A DNA stretch of 64,000 nucleotides, from positions 107,725,473 through 107,789,472 of the forward strand of contig NC_092859.1 in NCBI RefSeq assembly GCF_032062135.1, written 5' to 3'. The position numbers and the translations under genes are program-made. The notes below the pieces were generated by a model, which ran no database searches, was not told the origin of the DNA, and saw nothing but the letters and a program-made list of their open reading frames with translations. Shown piece after piece: positions 1-10,182 of the stretch (position 1 is its first letter; each line of letters opens with the position of its first letter). Source of the DNA: Pyxicephalus adspersus. Lineage: Eukaryota > Chordata > Amphibia > Anura > Pyxicephalidae.

Positions 1-44
1 AAAGTGTATTCTCTCCAGTCTTGGAGAGCTTTAATAAATCAGGT
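1..44. mobile_element. Palindromic MITE family A, right end cut by window edge
   Basis: The window opens with the terminal arm shared by the other family A copies: AAAGTGTATTCTCTCCAG then TTGGAGAGCTTTAATAAATCAGG. Only this arm is inside the window. Confidence 0.75.
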
Positions 45-1166
45 GAGATTATCAAGCGATAATGCTAATACCCTGATTCCCTACAACACTTTTCCATCCC
101 TATGTGGTGAAAGCAGACCTTATATGAGGTTGGAAACTGCTCTGAATTAGGATCATTGCTGCATTGTTGCCCCTCTATCACACAAGTTTATAATTAAGTG
201 TTGCTGTTCATTTTTTTGTGGGTACTCAGTTCTCTTTTTATGAATTTATTAAATTTGCCACTGGCTTACTAATTTATTTCAGAACCAGTGCACTGATATC
301 TTTTTTGCTTTTTAAGCTCAACCAGGTGAACACATGCAGATGATTCTGTCCTCAATATCACATCTAGGAGCTGATGCATAATGAAATGTAATTACATCTG
401 CATATATTGGTGACTGTTCTAGATTGAATGTATTCTTTTCAATATAATTTCATTTGGGCTGGGAAGTTTGTGGATCTCTATAAACTCCACTGGTTTATTA
501 CTAAATAAATAGACATTCCAAATAAACTGACAGTTAATATAGGATCAGTAATCTGTAGATGACATTTATCTGTATTGACATATATTGACATTTAGAAGTA
601 CTGACATCAGTAGTGATGCTGTTGGATGCATGCTTCCCTGAAATACAGCTTTTAAGTCAATGTTTCCTAAGTGAAATTGGGGTTGCTATTGCTATCCTTT
701 GAAAAAATTCTAGTTGTTTGGTTAATATGCACAACAATTGGCTTCAGTACATTTTGAATCCCTAACTTTGAGCAGAGAAAGCTAAAGCATAATTAAACCA
801 CAGCAGTAAATAAAAAAAACTGTACCCAATGAGGGCCTAGGTATACACAGTATGTATGTATATGTGTACTCTATGAACAAACATTTGTAAATCTCCCGAG
901 GGTGTTCTTCAAGAGTCAGAGTCATTGGCCTCTTGATTGGCCAAGGGGTTACTTAGTCCAGGCAGAGACTATACACTAAACTGTGCATGCACAAAAATGC
1001 TATTTTTTGAGTTTTGCTATTACACTGTAAGCTGACTTTGCATTCAAACCAGAAAATATATTGGCTTGGGACACCACTGGAATAAGCAGCAAATCTTTTT
1101 CTGCATGTCTGTGGTTACACTGAACTCTAATCCACAGTTGTGCCAACTCTCAGTACTTTTACTAAA

Positions 1167-1212
1167 GATCCAACTAATCGTATCACAGGGATCCAACTAA
1201 TCGTATCACAGG
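1167..1212. repeat. Exact 23-base tandem duplication
   Basis: A 23-base unit starting GATCCAACTAATCG and ending TATCACAGG occurs twice back to back (1167-1189 and 1190-1212) with no mismatch. This points to a recent local duplication or a two-copy polymorphic repeat. Confidence 0.9.
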
Positions 1213-2047
1213 AATATTATTACACACTAATAAGTATGCTCAGTAGCATACTTGTGTTCATGAATGGTTTAGTGACATTGACATTTGTTTTTTACTGTTT
1301 ACTAGCTTGTTAATACACACAAAATACTTTGAAATAAATTTGGCTTCCTACGCATTTATAGCTTGTCAGCGAACAAAGCCCTTACTAATAGTTCTCACAC
1401 AGCAACTTTACAATCAATAAAACCTTGTGAAATAGTCATCTTATACAGGAACCAGGAAACATTTAAATAGAGTTATAATATCTTGGCTATTATGAATGTA
1501 CACAAAAAACTGAAGAAAAATGTATTCTTCCATACTCCTAAGGATGCAGAATTTAGGGTAATAATGAGGGGTAGTAATTGGAGCATATACAGATATCATG
1601 TTAACTGAATGGATGACTTTTTCCTGTCCTTAAGGTCAAGTGGTATAGAGATCACATTCCCATGTGCTGAGTCATATCAAGGCACAATCAAGGATTTCAT
1701 TTGGAGACGGAAACATGGTCCGGATTTCTTCGGATGTTTAGTAATGTACATGTCATCCAGGAAATCCCACCTGTGCTCTTCAGATTTTTTTTGTAAAATT
1801 AAATGACTCAGAAGACTTGACTGATTTTAAGTGTATCTGTGTTTGAAGTATTTTTAAATATATTTCAGCATGTGATTCTTTAGATGTGGTGGCTGCATTA
1901 TTTTTTCTACTTTTTTTATTAATAATTTGATTCTATCAGTAACAAACTTATTGTCCTACAGTGACAACTCTTGCCTGCCAAGAAGCATTATAATTTTAGG
2001 ACAGGAAGTGTGTTACATAACATCTCACCTTCTTTTACTCTCTATAA

Positions 2048-2462
2048 CAGGGGTGTGAAACTCAAATACACAGAGGGTCCAAATTAAAAACTCAGACCAA
2101 GTCACGGGCCAAACTTGAAATTTATTGAAAAAACAATTCATCTCAATAGGAAGAAACAAGATGAGAATCCTATTTAGATCAATCCACTGCATATTACTGC
2201 ATGCTCTTCTCATCTGTTCTTGTTTCTTCTTTTTGAGAATATTGTTTTACTTTGCCAGAGAATGCAATGTGAAACCAAACGAATAGCTGCATAAATTTGG
2301 TTTCACATTGCATTCTCTGGCACAGTAAAACAATTAATATAGAAATAGCTGAATGATAATTCCTGATAATAATAAACCTGATATTTCCTGATAACTGAGT
2401 TTAGCTGTCAGTAAAAAAGGCCGGGCCAAATTTATCCCGTGGGCCATAGTTTGACACCCCTG
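2048..2462. mobile_element. Non-autonomous hAT element with 8-base target duplication
   Basis: The element starts CAGGGGTGTGAAACTC and ends GTTTGACACCCCTG, matching inverted termini of the hAT type. It is flanked by CTCTATAA (2040-2047) and CTCTATAG (2463-2470), an 8-base target-site duplication with one mismatch, as expected for hAT. The inside carries a second, unrelated inverted repeat: 37-base arms at 2243-2279 and 2296-2332 (sequence with TTTGCCAGAGAATGCAATG) around a 16-base loop. No transposase reading frame survives. The superfamily call is firm; the family name is not known to me. Confidence 0.85.
2243..2332. repeat. Internal hairpin, 37-base arms
   Basis: The arms at 2243-2279 and 2296-2332 are near-perfect reverse complements, separated by about 16 bases, within the hAT element at 2048-2462. 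Either a smaller palindromic element inserted here or the hAT element grew this structure itself. Confidence 0.8.
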
Positions 2463-2676
2463 CTCTATAGAAACAATGTAATTGCAATATATTGGCACTT
2501 CTATGTAGGAAAAAGCATGCAACTTGCTCCATGTAACAGTGTTTGAGAAAAAAGTTTCCCAGTGAGTTCTTCACTCTATTAGAAGTCTACTGGAGGCAGT
2601 TTATAAATCTGTGCAGGCTTTATATACATATTTCCAATAAAATGATAGGATATTCGACAGGCACCAGGCTTTAGGA

Positions 2677-3199
2677 CAAAGGTAGGCAAACTCCGGCCTT
2701 TAGGCCGGATACGGCCTAGCCAGTATTCAAGTTCAGCCCAAGGCCCTCCTAGTTATTTATTGATGGATTCAGCCTAATTGATTTGTCGCAATATCATCAA
2801 TATCATCGAGTTCCCACAGAGTAACCCCAATTACTATGCCTAAAGAGCAGAAGCAACGCGCAGCTACCAGTCTCCAGGAAGGTTGACCTCGAACGTCGGG
2901 TCTTCAACCCCGAATGGACTGACAAATTATTCTTTGTCCAACGCGGCAACAAAGCCCTGTGTTTAGTGTGCAACAACAGAAACAGCACTTTCAAAGGGGT
3001 CGAATCTCAAGGGACAGTTCGATGCCAAGCACACGCACGCGTACAGAGACTACACCTCGGATGAGCGGAAGACTGAGGCTGCTGACTTGCAATCACGGTT
3101 GCAAAAAAACTTTCCTTGGACACCTTGTTTCTTCAGGCCTAGTGTGTCTTTTTGACCCCCTGAAATGGCCTAGTAGTCCAAAAAGTTTGCAAACCCATG
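2677..3199 (+). mobile_element. Deleted hAT transposon with BED-finger transposase relic
   Basis: The termini CAAAGGTAGGCAAACTCC and AGTTTGCAAACCCATG are inverted copies of the hAT-type end, flanked by CTTTAGGA (2669-2676) and CTTTAAGA (3200-3207), an 8-base target duplication with one mismatch. The 523-base element keeps only the start of a transposase, so it cannot move by itself. Its 3' part (GACCCCCTGAAATGGCCTAG) is shared with the insertion at 45589-45814, showing at least two family members in the window. Confidence 0.85.
2879..3116 (+). pseudogene. hAT transposase N-terminal fragment, BED-type zinc finger, frameshifted
   Basis: In the frame starting 2879 the sequence reads KVDLERRVFNPEWTDKLFF, VQRGNKALCLVCNNRN, STFKG, which is the BED-type zinc-finger start seen in Charlie/ZBED/GTF2IRD2-like hAT transposases (CxxC pair in CLVC). 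Around 3002-3006 one extra base shifts the frame; the related peptide continues in the next frame as LKGQFDAKHTHAYRDYTSDE, which includes the expected His of the finger, up to about 3116. The first frame hits TGA at 3062. There is no catalytic domain. It is a relic, not a gene. Confidence 0.75.
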
Positions 3200-3750
3200 C
3201 TTTAAGAGATTGCCTAATTTTTTTTGGCCTAACAACTAAGTTTATGAACTAAATACTGACCCAGAATGATGTTTGAACTGAAAAAGGAGAAATGAAGATG
3301 ATAGCATTGTCCGGAGTACAGCAATGTGTTTCAGTGGTAGAAAATACCTCCAAATGTATCACTTATATATAATAACTTATGTATGCACTTACCAGTAAAA
3401 ATATATCTCGCTAAGTGTATTTTAAAGTATCCTAAATAGTGGACATGAAGAAATTACTGCTATATTAAAGTATATTCTATGCATGAATGCAATAATACAA
3501 AATTAGCCTTCACCATTAAGGATAAGTGGGTATGGAACTTCTATCACTTCTTTTATAATATTTGAAGATATATTTAGTTCTGTATTTAGTATATAAGTTT
3601 CAAAACATAGTCATTTTGTAATAGTCAAATAGCAAGCTGGAGACAATAGTCTGTTTTTGTCTTACTGAGCTATGATACAGTCAGGCCATTCATTTCTGGG
3701 GCCAGTGCCTACACATTCATGGTAGTGCAGAGTTCACAGACTCGCTAGAG

Positions 3751-4090
3751 CAGCTATTCTCAACCGGGGTTCTGTGTGACCCGAAGGTTCCTTCGGAGGT
3801 TGCTAGAGGTTCCCTTAACTTTGGCTAAATGACCTCATATTTAATGATGCCTGCATTGTTTTGGGGCCAAAACCATGTGGGCCCGCTGCACGACACTAAT
3901 GATCTTGTGTGATACTGTGATGAGATGTGTGAAATTGTGTATAAGGGAGGCACTCTGGCCACAGATGGTGGGCGATTCTTTTCAATGTAAGGCTTTTTTT
4001 CCACTGAACAATAATTTGGTTTTAACAAGGGTTTTCCGATACCTGAACATGTGAAGTGCCTCTCAGGAAAAAAAAGGTTGATAAATGCTG
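3751..4090. mobile_element. hAT-like non-autonomous element
   Basis: The left end CAGCTATTCTCAACCGGGG and the right end GGTTGATAAATGCTG are inverted copies of a hAT-type terminus. The flanks CGCTAGAG (3743-3750) and TTTTAGAG (4091-4098) share only TAGAG, so the target duplication is weak or eroded. No coding frame survives. A detached terminus of the same type is at 10141-10182. Confidence 0.6.
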
Positions 4091-4177
4091 TTTTAGAGGA
4101 TGTATACACCACCTGAGAGAGGCTATAAGGTCAACTTTATATTGTTTCATGCTGTGAAAAAAAGAGTTCAAACAATG

Positions 4178-4398
4178 GCCCTGATTTATTAAAGCTCTCC
4201 AAGGCCATAGAAGATACACTTTAATCAGTGAAGCCCGGTGATCCAGCAAACCTGGAATTGATCTGATCCAGGATGGAAAACATTTGCTATCAAATAGCAA
4301 AGGACTTTTCAGAAATCGATTCCAGTTTGTTGGATCACCCGGCTTCACTGATGAAAGTGTATCCCCTCCAGCCTTGGAGAGCTTTAATAAATCAGGCC
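4178..4398. mobile_element. Palindromic MITE family A, full copy
   Basis: This is an almost complete palindrome of about 220 bases. The left arm contains CTGATTTATTAAAGCTCTCC and CAGTGAAGCCCGGTGATCC; the right arm repeats these as GGATCACCCGGCTTCACTG and GGAGAGCTTTAATAAATCAG. It is the best-preserved of seven copies in the window. It has no coding capacity. As RNA it would form one long hairpin. Confidence 0.85.
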
Positions 4399-6057
4399 GA
4401 TAGTATTGAATAAATACTTATTTATCAAAAACTTGAGTGTTCACCTTTGTTTGTGAAACTTTTTTTTTAATTTGAACTGTTTAGTAATCATGTGTCACAT
4501 GTAACATCACATAAGCCTGGTAATAAATCCACAAAACACCACTTTTAGTTTACCTTTGTACTTACAAAAATAACAATTGAGATATTCCTGTACTGCTCAG
4601 CACAGAACACTGCAGAACAATGTGTTGACCTGACTCATGTGAGCAGATAACGGTGACTGCTGCCTTTCATAAAATGCCACTACAGGACTACTATACAGCA
4701 GTTGACCAGTGTCATGTGTGTAATTTGCAAACATTTTTACATGGAGGAGTAAATAGTACATAACATTTAGTATTTATTGCACAAAGAGGATGTAAATCTT
4801 GATGTAAACCTTTATAGATTCTGTTACCAGAAAATAAACAAAGGAGCAAACAAATGATAGTAAACATACTGCATGAATACTAGGCAATAAAATAACTTGC
4901 TCCAGTTTTCATTATTGTGAAGTTGTCTTTGCCAGTAATCCTAAACCCACTTAGATCTGTGGATAAGAATACACTCCAAAGATCAAATGGATATTGTATG
5001 TCCTAAATTTATTTTCAAAGGATTTTATTTTCCATAATCAAGGGTTACCATTAACCATAAACACAAGCAGGTACAAAGCATAACTTTCAGACAGAATTTA
5101 TTTAACAGCACAATGTTCCTTTATGAAAGCAGGACATATGTTGAACATGTGTCTCATCTCAGATCCTTTATGATGAGAATGAACATTTCCCCGCACATCA
5201 CGTTGTACAGATGTATGCTATATAGATTTCAATGTATGCAGTCTGTACTTTTTGTATTGACTGCATCTACAAATCATAAAAATGACTTACCAGTCTGAAT
5301 GTTGCTGTATGTTAGCAGAGGTTGGACCTAAAACATGAATATTTGTGATTCAGCCATGTACTTCAAGTCATTCAGTCGTAATCTACCCATGTATAGAGTA
5401 TGCGTCTGGTAGTGCATACCACTGCTGGTAGGGTCTGGAAAGTATAAAAGCTTTGTCTTGATTTTCAGTCAATTTCCTCTGATCATAAGATGATTAAATT
5501 TACTTTACCAATATGTTAACTTGCCAAGGGCCTTGTTTGTTCTTAATCCAACTCATCTCAAATTCAAATAATTTATCCGAGGCTATGTCAACTATGTCTA
5601 TAGGGTTTTTATCTGGGATATGTTTATTTCCCTAGTGGTTGAACTTGATGGACTTATGTCTTATTTCAACCTGATTAACTGTAACTATAGAAATAAGTAT
5701 CATGATTCAGATTTTGCATTGGAGTAAAGAAAATTATAGGACAAGAAAGTAGGAGCCCTTGACTAGAGGCCTAAATGCAGCTGCCAATGGTGGGTCCTAA
5801 CTAGTTCCTACACAAATATAACCTTTAATATTTGATACTGATGTAGAAATACTTTAGGCACATCAATGCATTAGGCTCTATGAGCATGCTAGCTATACTA
5901 ATTTACCCTGGTCCATGTTAAATCTTGCACCTTGGTTGGTAAAAAAAAAAGGGGAAATGTACATTTCTCTAGATTTGAGAAAAGTTTTACAAAACCGACA
6001 TTGTAGCCCACTACAAAGGATATGTTTTTCTCTGGGAAAAGGCTTTATATAGTGTGT

Positions 6058-6222
6058 GTGTATATATATATATTTGCATAGTTTATATATATAGCAAGTC
6101 AGCTTAAGGCTGATACCTGGTTGTGTTATCTGAGTTGGATTAACCAGACAAGTGTGCTTTGACCCCAGCAAAGGCAATCCTAAGCGTAACCCCTCACAAT
6201 ATATATTTATATATATATATTG
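6058..6222. repeat. Two TA-rich runs flanking a short spacer
   Basis: TA runs at about 6058-6075 and 6197-6222 share TTGCATAGTTTATAT on their right sides (6074-6088 and 6219-6233), indicating a direct repeat about 145 bases apart. Confidence 0.65.
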
Positions 6223-7000
6223 CATAGTTTATATGATGTCCATGTAGTTTACAATACATCCTAAATACTTAATAAGTCCCGTCAGTACTAGAGGAAACAT
6301 TACCAAGATATGCTAACTTAGAATATTGTCTAATCATAATCTAATTCGCTTATAAAGTGTGCTCTGAATAATTTACATTTTATTGAACTGCTTTTAAGTA
6401 AACATATCAGGGATACACTTTTTTTCTGCACAAATGCTGACTTCAAGGTTAGCCAAAGGCATTGCTGGTTAATATTATGCTGGCGCATTCAAAAAAAATG
6501 CCTCTTGGCAAAAGTATGTTTGTACGTATTTAGCAACAAGACCTTAAAAACAATAAATGATAAAATTGTCTCTATTGATATGTACATTTTGTTATACTTT
6601 CTAATTACTGCCAATTAAACCTGTCATTTGAAAGAGGGCGAATTGTCTTCATTTGTAAATTTGATTTAGTAAACTCTGTCATGCCAATTATTCCTCTGTC
6701 TGACAGATACTGTTCGTGGACTGATTAGTGTTTTTCTAAATTGCTTACAATAATAATGCCTTTTCAAGGGATATACAGCTACATAATTACTTTAATAAGT
6801 ATTAAACTTTTCTTTTGTAGGGTAGATCGATTGATAATATGTGTGCTAAAGTATAAAGGCAAAGTCTGTTCCAGACCTCTGTTCCAGGGATGTAAACATG
6901 ATCATTAATATCACCAATAGCTTATTTCAGCTCATTGATGTAGTATCAAGGAAAGTTTATGTCATTTTGACCCAGTCCTCAAGGGTATGTCCTCTTTCCT

Positions 7001-7341
7001 AGGCCCATTTCAAACTTGCGGTCGAAAACCACATGGTTTACCAGTCCGGGGTGCCCCTAAGTTTTTGGAGTCAACCACAAAACTTTGTTGTACAATTGTA
7101 GTGTGTGGAAGAGTGTGGAAATGATATGGTTCTTCTTGCAGAGGAGTAAAAGCAACCCCGTGGCCCAAAGCAATATGTTACTTCTAGGTACTGTGCAGCA
7201 ACCCAACAGCAAATGCTACTGCATGCAATTGCTTGCACAAAGCGGTTCTCATTCATTCCTATACAGTTAAGTGGGAGCAGTTGGGAGTGTGGTTGGTCAT
7301 GCTGTAGAATGCTGTGGTTTACTGCATGTCTAAAGGGGCCT
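7001..7341. mobile_element. Inverted-terminal element, MITE-like
   Basis: The left end AGGCCCATTTCAAACTTGCGG and the right end, read in reverse, AGGCCCCTTTAGACATGCAG, match at most positions and define a 341-base element without a reading frame of known type. No target duplication is clear. The terminus resembles the AGGGC...TTCA ends of the elements at 29040 and 48727 but is not the same. Confidence 0.55.
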
Positions 7342-9371
7342 CAGTACTGGCCAAATAAAATGGACTAGATAACTGGTAACCTTAATCCAAATAAACATAG
7401 TTATGAAACATTCCTCCTCTTTACCAAGTCATCTTTACAAGCGGCATACTATATCTATACAAATATCACCATCAGGCAAGGACATACAGCGGCTAAACAA
7501 TATCATGTACCATAGTCAAAACATAAAACAAAAACAGTAAAAATCAAGGTTTGTATTATTACATTGTAGAGGTCACATATACTTAAATTTAACAAAAAGG
7601 CAATTCTTTCTCAGAATGAATTACCCGTGACCAAACATCTCACTCTCTCCCAAGTGTTCTCCTTTTCCAAAGTACTACAATACAAAGCAGGTTACATATT
7701 TGGAAGTATGCAGGTCTAGAACTGACTCTGCATTCTGTACCTTAGGGACAATTTATTCTTAGTAATATTGTACAGTCATGTAAATATATAATCTATATCA
7801 TTTATCAACAAAAGAATTAGAAACTTCCCATGTTGCCCTATCATAGTATTTATTCAGAATGGAAAATAACTGGATTTAACTTACTAGCTGTTATGATGAG
7901 TGAATGGAGTGTTAATATTCTAACAGTTCAATGAGTAAGTCATTATGAGTCAGTGATTGTGTCAGTCTCAGTATTGTCCTATTCACCATAAAACAATGGG
8001 CCCTATTTGTCATAAGGGTTTGTTTTGCACTTACCAGCCTATCAGATTTCAGCTGTCATGTTTATTTTCTGGGATAGTAGGAAAGGAAATTTCCTATCTC
8101 TTTGAAGCAGTTACATTTCTATATAGACTGTTAGAATGAATGAAGGTAAATGAAAGGTCAGGAAGCTCAATGACAAAGCATGAGCCCTAAGACTAATGCT
8201 CAAGAAGTAATTCCATATTTTATCTGTTATGATTACCGTTAGCTGTCATCATATGGGGTGCCTAGAGAGTCTAGGTGTATATCATCTGATTGGCTTGTCC
8301 TTTATAAAGGTCGTGTAAGTGTCATCATGAGATGAATTTATTTTCATCTTTGGTTGATATTTTTAAACATTTTTTAAAATGTTTTTATGTTCTGATGTGT
8401 AGAATAATTAGATCAAAATATTTAGTTGACCTGTTTTGAAGGTTACTTAAAATGGTCACTATTACAGTACATCTTAATCTGTATATTTTCTTTTATATAT
8501 ACTTGTGAAAGAGATAATATTAACTTGAATAAGAATTATGTACATTAGTATTTTGTAAGCTTTATATTTAGCTGTATTCTGTCATTACATATGTGGGTGC
8601 TGCTACCTGGCCGTGAGACTATTTTTTCTCACTGTCCATGAGGGAAGGTCTGTCTGATCAAAGCCAATATACTTTTCCCCTTTAATGACTTGAAACACCC
8701 ACAATGTGACCATACTATTTTGCTTATGTTTTGGGGTATATGAAGGATATAAAAAGAGTTTGTTGGTTTTCTGTTGCGTTTCTTTCAGTATCAGTTTGCT
8801 AGCCATACCTTGATGGAATTGGCATTCTTGCAATATACGGTAGGCATAAATATAAAGTATTAGGTTTTTGTGCTCTGTTCATTTATTATTGTGATCAAAA
8901 GTTGGTTGAAAGTGTTTCAAACTGTTGGAAAATGCCCTATATATTGTTAACAATTAAGATCCGTTTAAGGAGATTTTAAGGTGCTCTTATATTAGCTTGT
9001 ATGGAAAAATAAAAAGTGAGCAACATAATACATGGCTAAAGCAACAGTAAATGTGAATGAACACCATTCCATATGACCCAATTTATAATGCAAACATTGC
9101 ATTTCACAGGTCAGAAGCTATACATCAGCAGTAAAGTGGATTTTGTTAGACGCTTCCACTTCTGAGCAGGGTCATTTCAGTAGAAGTCAAGAAAGCATGA
9201 AAATAGAACTTACAGTTGCTAATGCAATATCTATGGCAGTGCTGTTTCCTAGTAAATATATAATGCAGTTTGTACATGTGTTGTTGTGTTAAAGAAGGTG
9301 CTCAGTGCTATCTAATAAGTACCTATTTGGCTTATTCTATAACCTTTTCCTGTTTTTTCTTTTTCTAATAG

Positions 9372-9437
9372 ATGACGGAGGGTCGGCGATGTCAAGTCCA
9401 CCTCCTAGATGACAGGAAGTTGGAACTGCTTGTACAG
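9372..9437 (+). CDS. FRMD4A: FRMD4A exon: start of the FERM F1 lobe
   Basis: This 66-base exon encodes 22 residues beginning MTEGRRCQVHLLDDRK and ending LELLVQ. That is the start of the ubiquitin-like F1 lobe of the FERM domain in FRMD4A; FRMD4B, as I recall it, differs at two positions here (H for R, R for K). A pyrimidine-rich stretch ends in the acceptor AG at 9370-9371, and the donor GTAACC begins at 9438. Both borders are in phase 0. In frame, a TAG lies immediately before the ATG (9369-9371), so translation can start here only on a transcript that begins in the intron; in the long isoform this ATG is an internal Met after an upstream exon outside the window. The protein is a cytoplasmic and junctional scaffold linking PAR proteins to Arf6 activation. 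The family assignment is from remembered sequence, but the match is close to exact. Confidence 0.93.
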
Positions 9438-10140
9438 GTAACCAAAACTTTTAATATTTCAAATATTTCATGATTTATAATAAAGTAAACTAATGGTAAC
9501 ATATATTATGATTCAGAGCTTTGCAATCTTCAAGCTTTTCAGGACATGTACAGAAAGGGATATGGTCTCCATGACCTGCTGCCTAATTGGCATTTCCTGA
9601 ACAGTCACATCTCTTTGTCAGACGTCAGTTAAATGGCATTCCTTGCATATACGTGAACTGGGTGGGCAGGAAGAATAAGGCCTGGCAGAAGGAAGACTGT
9701 CTTAAGACATGAATGGACACATTCGAGACTGAGTTGAATTCCAGGAAGTGTGCACTCATAGTGACTTTTACACATGGTGTGAAATATTTTCAGTATTTGT
9801 TTAATAAAAAACAGAGTAATGCACGGCTGCAACTTAGTTGGGTACATACATTCATGTAAATGTTATTCAGTATTTACTGGCAGTCACTACATATCCAATG
9901 TTGTCACTGGATACACAATTTAAAAACATAATATGCTTTCATTCTCTTGAAATTCAAATTATATATTTTCTTATTATATTCTTTTCAGAATCCCAAATGT
10001 TAAGTGTAAAAAAAGAAAAAACAACAATAAAACAGCATGTTCAATCAAATCTGTGCAACATGTAGCCAAAAAGATTATAGGTGCTACTGATATCTGATGT
10101 CAGAGTCACAAATCATTTGAGCATATTTAAAGAATCCATA

Positions 10141-10182
10141 GCAAGTACTGGAGGAACCCTGGTTAAAAAACACTGCATTAGA
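10141..10182 (-). mobile_element. Detached hAT-like terminus
   Basis: Read on the minus strand this gives AATGCAGTGTTTTTTAACC followed by AGGGTTCCTCCAG, similar to the left end of the 3751-4090 element (TTCTCAACCGGGGTTC). Only the end is present. Confidence 0.4.

Larger units (their letters stand above)
1..9371 (+). other. FRMD4A upstream intron, right part
   Basis: This is intronic sequence ending at the acceptor AG 9370-9371. It is AT-rich. It contains a palindromic miniature element cut by the window edge, a 23-base tandem duplication, three hAT-like elements (2048-2462, 2677-3199, 3751-4090), a palindromic element (4178-4398), TA-rich runs near 6058-6075 and 6197-6222, and an inverted-terminal element (7001-7341). 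In 4400-7000 and 7342-9371 I see no gene, RNA or clear repeat. It could also contain transcription starts of short isoforms, but no promoter-like GC-rich stretch is visible. Confidence 0.7.

Noticed and set aside
2959..3252. 97-codon open frame in the hAT relic
   Set aside because: It is out of frame with the BED-finger peptide; the true relic frame is the one starting at 2879 with a shift near 3002-3006.
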